A stretch of 33,344 nt of DNA, taken from NCBI GenBank assembly GCA_020832565.1, contig JAFIEI010000044.1, positions 1-33,344 on the forward strand. Direction: 5' to 3'. Below, one piece after another: positions 1 through 8,134 of the stretch. Every line of letters begins with the position of its first letter. Position 1 is the stretch's first letter. The position numbers and the translations under genes are program-made. The notes under the pieces are model-generated. The model did no database searches and was not told the origin of the DNA. It saw nothing but the letters and a program-made list of their open reading frames with translations. Source of the DNA: Salinarimonas sp. (GTDB lineage: Bacteria > Pseudomonadota > Alphaproteobacteria > Rhizobiales > Beijerinckiaceae).

Positions 1-2
1 CC

Positions 3-65
3 CATTGCGGGCTGATCAAGCCGGCGGAATTCAAGGCCGTCGACGGGGTGCTGCAGCTTCATTGA
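3..65 (+). CDS. C-terminal end of an unidentified protein (partial)
   Basis: An open frame enters the window from the left and ends at the TGA at 63-65. Only 20 residues are visible, ending in GVLQLH. The codons are GC-rich at third positions, like the neighbouring genes, and the stop lies 16 bases from the end of the convergent oxidoreductase gene, which fits a real gene end. The fragment is too short to name a family. Confidence 0.4.
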   Translation, partial: HCGLIKPAEFKAVDGVLQLH

Positions 66-81
66 GCGCCACCCCACCCTG

Positions 82-1056
82 TCACGGCGTGACGACGATC
101 TTTCCCAGTGCCTTGCGCGCGGCAATATAGGCGAGCGCCTGCGCCGTCTCTTCGAGCGGGAAGACGCGGTCGACATGGGCGGAGATCACGCCATCGGCAG
201 CCCATTGCATCAGACGCTCCATATGCGCGGCCTGACCCTTCGGATCGCGCTTGCAATAGGCGCCCCAGAACACGCCGCGCAGATCGCAGCTCTTGAGAAG
301 CAGGAGATTCAGCGGGATGCGCGGAATTTCCCCCGCCGCGAAACCGACCACCAGATAGCGCCCGGCCCACCCCATGGAACGCACCGCCGGATCGGCGAGA
401 TCGCCGCCGACGGGATCGTAGAGCACGTCGACGCCCTTGCCGTCGGTGAGCTCGCGCAGGCGCTCGCGCAGGTTCTCCTTCGCATAATCGACCACCTCAT
501 CCGCGCCGCATTGCCGCGCGAATGCGAGCTTCTCCGGCGAGGAAGCGCAGGCGATGACCCGCGCGCCGAGCGCCTTGCCGACTTCCACCGCCGCGATTCC
601 GGTGCCGCCGGCGGCACCCAGCACCACCAGCGTCTCGCCTTCGCGGATCTGCGCGCGGTCGACGAGCGCGTGGATCGTCGTGCCGTAGGTCACCTGCAGC
701 CCCGCCGCCTTTTCGTCTGAAAGCGCATCGGGCACCCGCGCGAGCCGTTCGGCGGAAGCGATCACCGCTTCGCGTGCGCCGTTATAGCCGCAATAGCCGC
801 TCACACGCTCACCGACCTTCCAGCCTTCGACACCGGGCCCGAGTGCCTCGATCACGCCGCAGAATTCTGCGCCAGGCGAGAAGGGCAGATCCGGCTTGAC
901 CTGATACTTGCCCTCGATGATCAGCGTGTCGAAGAAATTCAGGGCCGCCGCGCGCAGATCGACGCGCACCTCCCCCGGCCCGGGCTCGGGCACCGGAATA
1001 TCGGCGATTTCGAGATTCTCCGGCGGACCCAGTGTCCGCGCCAGAACGGCCTTCAT
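82..1056 (-). CDS. NADPH:quinone oxidoreductase family protein (zinc-free MDR)
   Basis: This 324-residue protein belongs to the medium-chain dehydrogenase/reductase superfamily, quinone oxidoreductase branch, which typically reduces quinones or enones with NADPH in the cytosol. The N-terminal GroES-like domain covers about residues 1-115 (SPGAEFCGVIEALGPGV at 60-76). The Rossmann cofactor domain follows with GAAGGTG at 147-153. The cysteine cluster of the structural-zinc lobe is missing, as expected for QOR enzymes, and the length matches the family norm of about 325. The ATG at 1056 was chosen because AGGGAG lies 8-9 bases upstream and the protein then begins MKAVLARTLGPP, the typical QOR start; the frame is open further upstream but those residues are not family-like. 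The physiological substrate cannot be told from sequence. Confidence 0.93.
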   Translation of the reverse strand: MKAVLARTLGPPENLEIADIPVPEPGPGEVRVDLRAAALNFFDTLIIEGKYQVKPDLPFSPGAEFCGVIEALGPGVEGWKVGERVSGYCGYNGAREAVIASAERLARVPDALSDEKAAGLQVTYGTTIHALVDRAQIREGETLVVLGAAGGTGIAAVEVGKALGARVIACASSPEKLAFARQCGADEVVDYAKENLRERLRELTDGKGVDVLYDPVGGDLADPAVRSMGWAGRYLVVGFAAGEIPRIPLNLLLLKSCDLRGVFWGAYCKRDPKGQAAHMERLMQWAADGVISAHVDRVFPLEETAQALAYIAARKALGKIVVTP

Positions 1057-1155
1057 GATCACGCTCCCTGCCATGGCTTCATCGGGCGATGAAACGGCTT
1101 GCACGGGCGAAGATACAACAGGCAAATCCGCAAAGCCGTGCGCGGGTGGCTGGAA

Positions 1156-2232
1156 TCACGGCTTGACGCATCCGGGATCGGCGCGCTGAACCGGTGCGCC
1201 CCGACCGGCGAGTTCGGGATGGTCGTAGGCTTGCGGATAGGGCATCGGCGTGGACGGACCCAGCGGCACTACCCCGTTCCAGGAGCGCCCGAAATAGCCC
1301 TGTCGGCAATGGATCAGCGAACCGCTCTGCGCCACGCCGGGCAAGGCGTGAACACGGCAGAGCCATCGCCACAGATGCGGATAATCGAGGATCCGCGCGC
1401 CGTTGAGCTTCATGCGCAGGTAGTAGACCGGATCGTGACGATAAAGGGTCGGGAACAGCCGCAGATCCGCTTCGGTGAAATCGGCCCCCGTCAGGAAGGG
1501 CCGCCCGTCGGAAAGCCGCGAATCGATAGCGTCGAGCGCATCGAAATAGGCCGCGAACGCCTGTGCATAAACCGCCTGATCCGATGAGAACCCGGCCTTG
1601 TAGGCGCCATTGTTGACGGCGGTGTAGAGCATCGCGTTCAAGTCGTCGATTTCGCTGCGCAACCCGGCATCACCGGGATAGAGATCGGGCAGCTGCGCGC
1701 GCGCGAGGACACTGCCGAGCGGCAACGCGTTGGCGGCCAGCATCCGCAGGATCTCGGCGCTTTCGTTGTTGACGATGCGCCCGGCACGCTTGTCGTAGAG
1801 AATGGGAACGGAGCGCTCCTGCGCGTCTTCCGCGAGATAGATGTCGCGCACCAGCGGAAGGTTCCGCCCCGTCGCCGTCTCCCGGGTGCATTCGGGCAGG
1901 GCCGCGCCCGTCAGGGACGAGATCCGATCGGGATTGAATTCCCAAAGTCCGCCTCCCCGGGGATCGTCGTCGCCCGTACGATTCGGGAAGGCGACATCCA
2001 TCGTGACGGCGTCCTGCAGGCCCAAGATGTTGCGGGCGAGAACGACACGATGGCACCAGGGGCAATTCAACGCGACATGCAGATGGTAGCGCCCGGGCTC
2101 CGCCGGAAAGTCGGGATCCCCGATGGCGTGGCGGAAACCACTGACGCCGCGCACGAATTCGCCCTTCGCACGGCGCGCGGCGGCGTCGCCCTGATCTTCC
2201 TCGATGGAACTCAGATTGCCCGATTCCGTCAT
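1156..2232 (-). CDS. Glutathione S-transferase, Xi/glutathionyl-hydroquinone reductase-like
   Basis: The 358-residue product resembles the ECM4/YqjG group, which uses a cysteine and glutathione to reduce glutathionyl-hydroquinones in the cytosol. The active-site motif is CPWCHR at residues 57-62, within an N-terminal thioredoxin fold preceded by PGRYHLHVALN. The conserved GGLWEFNP-type segment and the helical C-terminal domain follow, with RHDPVYYLRMKLN and the YPHLWRWLCRVHALPGV segment typical of this class. Most Xi-class members carry CPWA(H/S)R, so the second cysteine (Cys60), giving a CXXC pair, is unusual. The start at 2232 follows GATGAGGATGC, a plausible ribosome site. The gene lies between the tRNA-Ala and the quinone oxidoreductase on the same strand; a shared role in quinone detoxification is possible but only inferred. 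Confidence 0.85.
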   Translation of the reverse strand: MTESGNLSSIEEDQGDAAARRAKGEFVRGVSGFRHAIGDPDFPAEPGRYHLHVALNCPWCHRVVLARNILGLQDAVTMDVAFPNRTGDDDPRGGGLWEFNPDRISSLTGAALPECTRETATGRNLPLVRDIYLAEDAQERSVPILYDKRAGRIVNNESAEILRMLAANALPLGSVLARAQLPDLYPGDAGLRSEIDDLNAMLYTAVNNGAYKAGFSSDQAVYAQAFAAYFDALDAIDSRLSDGRPFLTGADFTEADLRLFPTLYRHDPVYYLRMKLNGARILDYPHLWRWLCRVHALPGVAQSGSLIHCRQGYFGRSWNGVVPLGPSTPMPYPQAYDHPELAGRGAPVQRADPGCVKP

Positions 2233-2339
2233 GCATCCTCATCCGCATCCATGTCACGCGTGGCGTGCACGACAGCCCCGCCCGGCCCATTGCCGTCGGA
2301 GGATATCAGAATTGTCGGGAATCTGGTTCTTCGGAGATT

Positions 2340-2415
<76 letters not shown>

Positions 2416-2509
2416 ACTCTGATCCCGCAGCCTGGGAGGCCCCTTCCGGGGCGCTGCGGGCGGCGTCGCGTCAGCGACGTGCGCCTGTTTAATCGGCCAT
2501 GACGGGATG

Positions 2510-2884
2510 TCAAGTGTCTTCGTCGCTCTCGATGTCGCCATCGATCAGGCCGGAGACATCATCGTCGGATTCCTCGTCATCCGGCAGGAACGGATCGTCC
2601 GCGTCATCCTCCAGATCGATATCCGGATCCGCGTCCGAAGACGCCTTCTTTTCGGTCGGCTCGGCATCCTCGAGGGAGACGAGTTCGACATCGGGGCTGG
2701 CGACGGTCTCTTCGACCTCCTCCTCCGGCTCGACCTCCGGCAGGCTGCGTACGCCACCCTCGAAATAGGAGAGTGGATAGGACACGCCGGTATAGGGGGA
2801 GACGACGGGGTCGCGGTTGAGATCATAGAACTTGCGCCCGGTTTCGGGGCAGGTCCGCTTGGTGCCGAGTTCCGGTCTTGCCAC
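2510..2884 (-). CDS. TIGR02300 family protein (FYDLN acid domain)
   Basis: This 124-residue protein has two parts. Residues 1-45 form a small conserved domain with LGTKRTCPETGRKFYDLN, where FYDLN at 19-23 names the family. The remainder, from about residue 55, is a highly acidic Asp/Glu-rich tail. The function is unknown; the family is restricted largely to Alphaproteobacteria and commonly sits next to aroA, as here, where it is divergent from aroA with a 223-base spacer. A single cysteine (Cys12) precedes the motif. The start codon is GTG, with AAGG about ten bases upstream. The acidic tail is probably disordered. Confidence 0.9.
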   Translation of the reverse strand: MARPELGTKRTCPETGRKFYDLNRDPVVSPYTGVSYPLSYFEGGVRSLPEVEPEEEVEETVASPDVELVSLEDAEPTEKKASSDADPDIDLEDDADDPFLPDDEESDDDVSGLIDGDIESDEDT

Positions 2885-3107
2885 GGTATCGAAACCTTCA
2901 TGGTTGGAGCGAATGGAATTGGCCGCGATCCGGTTAGTCGCCTCTTGGCGGCTTTGTCAAATGCGAAATGCGTCCACGAGGCGTGACGTGTGCCGAATGG
3001 CATGCTAACCACCCCACCCGCAGGCTCGCGCGGCAGGCCTGACGACGCATCCGTCGACGCTCGCAAGAACGTATTTTGCAAAAGCATTCCGCGCCAGGAA
3101 GACAGCC

Positions 3108-4454
3108 GTGTCGCATGCAGAGACTCCCATCCCCCTGAAAGCCCTTCCCGGAAATGCCCTTTCCGGGCGAATGCGCCCTCCGGGCGACAAGTCTATTTCC
3201 CATCGCGCCCTGATCCTCGGCCTGCTCGCCATCGGCGAGACGCGGGTGAGCGGCCTGCTGGAAGGCGACGACGTCCTGCGCACTGCGGCGGCCTGCCGGG
3301 CACTCGGCGCGCAGGTCACGCGCGACGGCGATGGCGTCTGGCGCATTGCCGGTGTCGGGATCGGCGGCTTGCGGGAGCCCGGGGAGGTGCTCGATTTCGG
3401 CAATGCCGGTACCGGCTCGCGGCTGATGATGGGCGTGGCGGGCAGCCATCCCGTCACCGTGACCTTCGACGGCGATGCCAGCCTGCGCAAGCGGCCCATG
3501 GGGCGCATTCTCGACCCGCTGACGCGCATGGGTGTTACCGTGGCGGAACAGGCCGAGGGCGGGCGCGTGCCGCTGACCCTGAAGGGCCCGCGCGAGACGA
3601 TCCCGATCACCTACGAGACCCCTGTTCCCTCCGCCCAGATCAAGTCGGCGGTGCTGCTCGCGGGGCTGAATGCGCCGGGCACGGTCACGGTCATCGAAAA
3701 CCAGGCCAGCCGCGATCATACCGAGCGGATGCTGGGTCTGTTCGGGGCGCAGATTACCGTAGCGCCGCATGGTGAGGCCGGGCGGATCATCACCCTCGAA
3801 GGCCAGCCGGAACTGCGCGGTGTCGAACTCGCCGTGCCGGCGGATCCCTCATCGGCGGCCTTCCCGATCGTCTCGGCGCTGATCACGCCGGGCTCCGATA
3901 TCGTCGTCGAGAGCGTGATGACGAACCCGCTGCGCACCGGCCTGATCACCACGTTGCTCGAGATGGGCGCCGATATCACCTTCGAGAACGAGCGCGAGGA
4001 TGGCGGCGAAGTGGTCGCGGATCTGCGCGTGCGCCATTCGGCCCTGCGCGGCGTCACGGTGCCGCCCGAGCGTGCGCCGGCCATGATCGACGAATACCCG
4101 ATTCTCGCAGTTGCAGCCGCATGCGCGACGGGGGAGACCCGCATGTGCGGGCTGCACGAATTGCGGGTGAAGGAGAGCGATCGCCTGCAGGCGGTGGCGG
4201 ATGGCCTCGCCGCTGCCGGGGTCGACCATACCGTCACCGGTGACGATCTGATCGTTTCGGGAGACGGCACGCCACCGGCCGGCGGCGGCACCGCGCAGAC
4301 CCATCTCGATCACCGCATCGCCATGAGTTTCCTCGTGCTCGGCCTCGTCGCCCGCGACGGCATGAGCGTCGATGACGGGGCGATGATCGCCACGAGCTTC
4401 CCCGATTTCACGCCGGCCATGCGCCGGCTGGGGGCGGATATCAGCGAGGGGTGA
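3108..4454 (+). CDS. aroA: 3-phosphoshikimate 1-carboxyvinyltransferase (EPSP synthase)
   Basis: The 448-residue enzyme transfers enolpyruvate from PEP to shikimate-3-phosphate, the sixth step of the cytosolic shikimate pathway. [12 protein letters not shown] (residues 23-34) and LLEGDDV (50-56) resemble the class II, CP4-like branch. The PEP-site motif reads GNAGTGSR from about residue 98, so Gly101 occupies the position that is Ala100 in the naturally glyphosate-tolerant CP4 enzyme. The later motifs [11 protein letters not shown] and LRVKESDRL are intact. The start is a GTG with AGGA eight bases upstream. The gene overlaps the GTG that precedes the cmk start, so the two are one transcription unit and probably coupled in translation. 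Confidence 0.97.
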   Translation: MSHAETPIPLKALPGNALSGRMRPPGDKSISHRALILGLLAIGETRVSGLLEGDDVLRTAAACRALGAQVTRDGDGVWRIAGVGIGGLREPGEVLDFGNAGTGSRLMMGVAGSHPVTVTFDGDASLRKRPMGRILDPLTRMGVTVAEQAEGGRVPLTLKGPRETIPITYETPVPSAQIKSAVLLAGLNAPGTVTVIENQASRDHTERMLGLFGAQITVAPHGEAGRIITLEGQPELRGVELAVPADPSSAAFPIVSALITPGSDIVVESVMTNPLRTGLITTLLEMGADITFENEREDGGEVVADLRVRHSALRGVTVPPERAPAMIDEYPILAVAAACATGETRMCGLHELRVKESDRLQAVADGLAAAGVDHTVTGDDLIVSGDGTPPAGGGTAQTHLDHRIAMSFLVLGLVARDGMSVDDGAMIATSFPDFTPAMRRLGADISEG

Positions 4455-4459
4455 GTCGC

Positions 4460-5095
4460 ATGGATGCGCTGATCATCGCCATCGACGGCCCGGCCGGCTC
4501 GGGCAAGGGCACCCTCGCAAGGCGGCTCGCATCCCGCTACGGCCTGCGCCATCTCGATACCGGCCTGCTCTACCGGGCCGTGGCGCGGTTGATGCTCGAC
4601 AAGAACCGTCCACTCGACGACGAGGAAGCCGCCCATGCGATGGCGGCGACGCTCAATCTCGAATTCATCGAGGAATCGCGTCTGCGGGGACGCGAGATCG
4701 GCGATGCGGCCTCCGTCGTCTCGGCCCAGCCCCGTGTGCGCCAGGCCCTGCTGGAGCGCCAGCGCAGCTTTGGCCTCGCGCCTCCGGGAGCGGTCCTCGA
4801 CGGGCGCGACATCGGCACCGTGATCTTTCCCGATGCGCCGGTAAAACTGTTCGTCACCGCTTCCGCCGAAGAGCGGGCCCGGCGCCGGCATGCCGAGCTC
4901 GAGCAGCGCGGCGAGGTGGTGGATTATGAAGCGATACTCGACGATATCCGCAAGCGCGACGATCGCGACATGAACCGCGCGCAGGCGCCCCTGAAGCCCG
5001 CCGACGATGCCGTCAACCTCGATACCACCCGCCTCGACGCCGAAGCCGCCTTCGCGGCGGCCTGCGCCATCGTCGACAGGCGCAGACCCGGCTGA
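4460..5095 (+). CDS. cmk: (d)CMP kinase
   Basis: Cytidylate kinase phosphorylates CMP and dCMP with ATP in the cytosol. In the 211-residue form the P-loop GPAGSGKGT lies at residues 10-18, followed by RHLDTGLLYRAVA and, further on, LDGRDIGTVIFPDA, the nucleotide-monophosphate site typical of Cmk. KRDDRDMNRAQAPLKPADDA is the conserved lid/C-terminal segment. The ATG at 4460 is preferred because GAGGGG precedes it by eight bases; an in-frame GTG at 4451 overlapping the aroA stop is the alternative. In most alphaproteobacteria rpsA (ribosomal protein S1) follows; here it does not. Confidence 0.97.
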   Translation: MDALIIAIDGPAGSGKGTLARRLASRYGLRHLDTGLLYRAVARLMLDKNRPLDDEEAAHAMAATLNLEFIEESRLRGREIGDAASVVSAQPRVRQALLERQRSFGLAPPGAVLDGRDIGTVIFPDAPVKLFVTASAEERARRRHAELEQRGEVVDYEAILDDIRKRDDRDMNRAQAPLKPADDAVNLDTTRLDAEAAFAAACAIVDRRRPG

Positions 5096-5160
5096 ATCGT
5101 GATGGTTTGTCCCGATTTTTCTCGCATTGCATTGCGATATGGGGTAGGTTGCGTGTGTGT

Positions 5161-5177
5161 TTTCGAAGGCTTCGAAA
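5161..5177. repeat. Perfect 7-bp inverted repeat downstream of cmk
   Basis: TTTCGAA and TTCGAAA are separated by GGC. The arms are perfectly complementary. No T-run follows directly on either strand (a CTTTTTA occurs 15 bases to the right), so it may be a weak terminator for aroA-cmk or a protein-binding site. Confidence 0.35.
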
Positions 5178-5196
5178 GCACCGAAGAGCAGCCTTT

Positions 5197-5379
5197 TTAT
5201 TCTTCAAGGTGATACCGCCCCGCATTGGCGTGGGCCAGCAGCGCGCAACACCGTTCCCGCCACGCGATAAACTCTCGTGATGGCGATGATGCGGAATGCT
5301 GGGCGCGCCGAGCGTTGCAACTCCGAACCCGGACGTCCCGCACGATTTGCCGCGTCGGCGCGGCTGCGGTTTCATGCAT
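5197..5379 (-). CDS. Possible small protein (60 aa), unknown
   Basis: A 60-codon reading frame begins MHETAAAP at 5379 and ends AGRYHLEE at 5199. In its favour, GGGAG lies four to five bases upstream of the ATG, it sits in otherwise empty sequence, and it is divergent from the amine oxidase gene. Against it, the frame stays open far upstream, as random frames do in GC-rich DNA, and no family is recognised. The product would be basic with three cysteines, two adjacent in RERCCALLAH. No function is proposed. Confidence 0.25.
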   Translation of the reverse strand: MHETAAAPTRQIVRDVRVRSCNARRAQHSASSPSREFIAWRERCCALLAHANAGRYHLEE

Positions 5380-5616
5380 GAGACTCCCGCCATCGAACAC
5401 CGCCCGCACGATGTGCCGGCGCGCACAAGGTGGTGGCAAGGCGCCCGGCAACGGCGTCACGCCCGTGTCATGAGGTGCGATCATCGTTCTGCGAGGCCGG
5501 CTCTCTCTCGTCGGCACTGAGCGCATCCTTGCGCATTGCCGCACGCGAACGCGCCCTGGGGGTCGGTACAGACACAATCCACCGAGATATTCTCGCCAGA
5601 GACAGAGACACGACCC

Positions 5617-6972
5617 ATGTCGAGCACGATCGAAACCATGCCGCTCGCGCTGCACGCCCAGCGCGCCGCGCATGACCATATCCGCCGAAAACCGCAGCCC
5701 CGCGACGCCGATGTCATCATCATCGGCGCCGGGGCAGCGGGCATCGCCGCTGCGCGCCAATTGCGCCGCCACGGCATCGATGCCCTTGTACTCGAAGCCC
5801 GCAACCGTCCGGGCGGTCGCGCCCAGACCATCCCGCTGGCCGGGCAGAAGGTCGATATCGGCGCCCATTGGCTGCATGCCGCCGAATCGAACGGGCTGGT
5901 GCGGCAGGCCGAACGCCTCGGCCTGGCCCTCAGCGAAGCCTCCCAGGAGCCGCTCCTGATGACCCGTGGCGGGGAACGCGCCGACCCTTCGGACCATGAT
6001 GCTTTCATGGATCGCTGGGAAGCGGTCTACGACGCCATGCTGGCCCATCCCGCGAACGGCCCGGACCTGGCCGCCGGTTCCGGCTTTTCCCGTGTGAGCG
6101 GTGGGCCGGACCGTTTTGACGACACCATCCGTTTCCTGCACGGCGCCTTCGACAGTGGCGTGGCGCTCGACGATATCGATGCTTGTGATTTCGCTGCGGC
6201 GCAGGATGATTCGGATCTCTTCGTCGAAGGCGGTTACGGTGCGCTGATCGTGCGGCTCGCGCGCGGGCTTCCCATCCATTACGAAACCCCCGTGACACGC
6301 ATCGACTGGCGCGGGACGGGCGTTCGGGTCGAGACGCCGCACGGCACCCTTTCGGCACGTGCCGTGCTCGTCACCGTACCGCTGCCGCTTCTGCAGAACG
6401 AGACGATCCGCTTCGCGCCGCATCTGCCGCCGGAAATGCTGCAGGCGATCCATGCGCTGCGCCCGGCGCTCTACGAGCATGTCGTCTTGTCCTGGCCGGA
6501 CCATCCTTTCGCTGACGCGATCAACCGCCTCGTCGCATTCGAGGGCGATGCGCGCGAAAATCTCGGCATGCTGGCCAATATCGACGGGGCGCATCTGCAT
6601 TACGCCGATCTCGGCGCCGCCACGGTGGCCGCATGCGCCGATCCGCGCGATCGCGCCGGTTTCGTGCGCGAATTCCTCACGGCGCGGTTCGGGCATGATG
6701 CGATGGCGCGCTGCGACGTGCTGGCGGCGAGCGACTGGGCGGGAGATCCGTGGACCGGCTGCGCCTGGATGTATGCGCCCGTCGGCGCCTATGGTGCCCG
6801 GGAGGCGTTGCGCCAGCCCGTCGGCGAGCGCATCCATTTCGCCGGCGAAGCCTCGTCTGCGACGCAATGGGGTACGATCGGCGGCGCCTGGGCCGAGGGC
6901 GAGCGCGCAGCCGATCTGATCCGCAGCGGTCTCGGCCGTCCGGCGATGCCCGTGAAGGCGCGCGTGGCCTGA
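5617..6972 (+). CDS. Flavin monoamine oxidase family protein (FAD-dependent)
   Basis: The 451-residue protein is a GR2-type flavoprotein amine oxidase, expected to oxidise an amine to an imine with release of H2O2 in the cytosol. The FAD dinucleotide-binding motif GAGAAG is at residues 37-42 with the ribose-binding Glu60 in LVLEARNRPGGRAQT (GG-R motif). The C-terminal FAD segment reads GEASSATQWGTIGGAWAEGERAAD. There is no signal peptide. The ATG at 5617 was chosen because it leaves a normal 30-residue leader before the beta1 strand; AGAGACA upstream is a weak ribosome site. Upstream in-frame codons look non-coding. It stands alone, facing the Sel1-type gene. The amine substrate is unknown; polyamine or monoamine oxidation are both possible. 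Confidence 0.9.
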   Translation: MSSTIETMPLALHAQRAAHDHIRRKPQPRDADVIIIGAGAAGIAAARQLRRHGIDALVLEARNRPGGRAQTIPLAGQKVDIGAHWLHAAESNGLVRQAERLGLALSEASQEPLLMTRGGERADPSDHDAFMDRWEAVYDAMLAHPANGPDLAAGSGFSRVSGGPDRFDDTIRFLHGAFDSGVALDDIDACDFAAAQDDSDLFVEGGYGALIVRLARGLPIHYETPVTRIDWRGTGVRVETPHGTLSARAVLVTVPLPLLQNETIRFAPHLPPEMLQAIHALRPALYEHVVLSWPDHPFADAINRLVAFEGDARENLGMLANIDGAHLHYADLGAATVAACADPRDRAGFVREFLTARFGHDAMARCDVLAASDWAGDPWTGCAWMYAPVGAYGAREALRQPVGERIHFAGEASSATQWGTIGGAWAEGERAADLIRSGLGRPAMPVKARVA

Positions 6973-7044
6973 AGCACCTCACCCGGTTTTGCATATGTGG
7001 CGGCGTCGCATCGGCGCCGTCACGGCTTCCCGCTCCGGCCGGCC

Positions 7045-7317
7045 TCACTGATCCATGATCAGCCGCAACGCCTTCTTCGCGCTCTGCAGGGTGGTGTGCT
7101 CCATTTCCGCGCTGATCTCGTTGACCAGCCGCGCTGCCCGGCGCGACCCATGCGCTGCGGCATAGCGCAGCCAGACATAGCCGGCCAGGAGATCGGCGGG
7201 ACGCCCCTGCCCCAGGGCATAGATCCGCCCGATCGCATAGAAATCCTCCGGATCGGCGAAGCAGACCCCATCCAGTCCTGCAGCGAAGGCGGCAGGTATG
7301 TTCTCGCTGTTCTCCAT
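7045..7317 (-). CDS. Small Sel1-repeat-like protein
   Basis: This 90-residue protein carries one recognisable Sel1-type alpha-helical repeat at about residues 27-62 (AIGRIYALGQG ... AGYVWLRYAAAHGS), the class in which an A/G-rich pair of helices builds a protein-binding scaffold. No signal peptide or membrane segment is visible, so a cytosolic adaptor is likely. One repeat is short compared with most SLR proteins. The ATG at 7317 has AGGG about five bases upstream. A 15-bp dyad lies 66 bases upstream of the start and closely resembles one in front of the DUF6916 gene at 21816. The partner is unknown. Confidence 0.7.
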   Translation of the reverse strand: MENSENIPAAFAAGLDGVCFADPEDFYAIGRIYALGQGRPADLLAGYVWLRYAAAHGSRRAARLVNEISAEMEHTTLQSAKKALRLIMDQ

Positions 7318-7380
7318 GGCGCCCTGTCGCTTCTTCGTTGTGCTGATCGGGCGCCAGAATACCGCGATTCCATGAGCGAA

Positions 7381-7402
7381 ATGCTATCAATGATAGTGAA
7401 TA
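7381..7402. promoter_or_regulatory. Operator-like dyad GCTATC-AAT-GATAGT
   Basis: Within the 322-base divergent spacer (7318-7639) between the Sel1-type gene and the Lrp/AsnC gene, GCTATC (7383-7388) and GATAGT (7392-7397) form a near-perfect 15-bp palindrome, with AT to the left and TGAAT within the right flank. The core CTATCA-A-TGATAG is perfect. The same arrangement recurs at 21776-21797. Lrp/AsnC proteins typically bind sites of about this length, and such a gene begins 240 bases away, but which protein binds is inference. Nothing else was recognised in the spacer. Confidence 0.45.
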
Positions 7403-7639
7403 TGGAATTGAAGCCTGCGCAGGAATCCGCAGGAACCGTTCTGCCCCTGACCCGCCTCCCGAGAAGGGAAGGTGCGCACCACGGCGCCTTCTCAAGGAGC
7501 GAGCGGCACAGTTTACGCTTTTCCCGGAGGGTCTTCGCTGTGATACTGATCAACGCGACGGGAGGCGGGCGAGCCCGGATGCGGGCCCGCGCGCGCCCCG
7601 GGAACCCCGGCGGCGTCGCGAGAAGAGGCTACAACCGGC

Positions 7640-8125
7640 ATGCCCGAGGATACCGACAAACGCCCGCTCACCCCGTCCGACAGGCGCATCCTGCGCGTCG
7701 TGCAGGAGGAGGGGCGCATCACCAATGCCGCGCTCGCGGAGAAAGTGGGGCTTGCCGCCTCGCCCTGCCTGCGCCGCCTCAAGGCACTGGAGGAGGACGG
7801 GATCGTCGCGGGCTATCGCGCCGTGCTCGACCGCAAGGCGCTCGGCTACGGCATCGAGGCCTTCGTCCTCGTGAAGCTGGAGCAATCCGAGCCTGGCTGG
7901 CGCACGCGGCTGATCGAGCGGCTGAACGCCTTCGAGGAGGTGCTCGCCTGCTATGCCATGGCCGGCGAGATCGATCTCCTGATCCACGTGGTGGCGCGCG
8001 ACATGGACGCGTTCGGCGAATTCAGCATGAACCGGCTCCTGACGCTTCCCGGCGTCGCCGATGTCCGGTCGAGCTTTGTCCTCGCGGCGATCACGCCGCC
8101 GCGAGGCCTGCCGATCCCGGATTGA
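7640..8125 (+). CDS. Lrp/AsnC family transcriptional regulator
   Basis: The 161-residue protein has the standard two-part architecture: an N-terminal winged helix-turn-helix (about residues 11-60, with LRVVQEEGRITNAALAEKVG and SPCLRRLKALEEDGIVAGYRA) and a C-terminal RAM/ligand-binding domain beginning near GIEAFVLVKLEQ. Family members oligomerise, often to octamers, and sense amino acids or related metabolites. The length fits the family. The start ATG at 7640 follows AGAAGAGG at a rather long spacing. It is divergent from the Sel1-type gene and converges on the nitrilase fusion, 9 bases away. Targets are unknown; it may regulate its own divergent promoter region. Confidence 0.95.
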   Translation: MPEDTDKRPLTPSDRRILRVVQEEGRITNAALAEKVGLAASPCLRRLKALEEDGIVAGYRAVLDRKALGYGIEAFVLVKLEQSEPGWRTRLIERLNAFEEVLACYAMAGEIDLLIHVVARDMDAFGEFSMNRLLTLPGVADVRSSFVLAAITPPRGLPIPD

Positions 8126-8134
8126 GTCTACGCG

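Larger units (their letters stand above)
5096..5616. other. Long intergenic region between cmk and the amine oxidase
   Basis: These 521 bases hold no recognisable conserved gene. Two dyads are visible near its left end: TCGCA-N6-TGCGA at 5122-5137 and the stronger TTTCGAA-GGC-TTCGAAA at 5161-5177. A possible small reverse-strand gene (5197-5379) is listed separately. The overlapping long open frames of the reverse strand that continue under the amine oxidase gene have no protein-family character. The position is where rpsA normally lies, so this may be a rearrangement scar. Confidence 0.6.

Noticed and set aside
5197-6867. 556-codon open frame on the minus strand opposite the amine oxidase gene
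   Set aside because: It is the antisense shadow of a GC-rich gene. The translation is rich in R/H/G, has no domain character and covers a gene with clear FAD motifs. Only its last 60 codons, outside the amine oxidase gene, were kept as a weak candidate.
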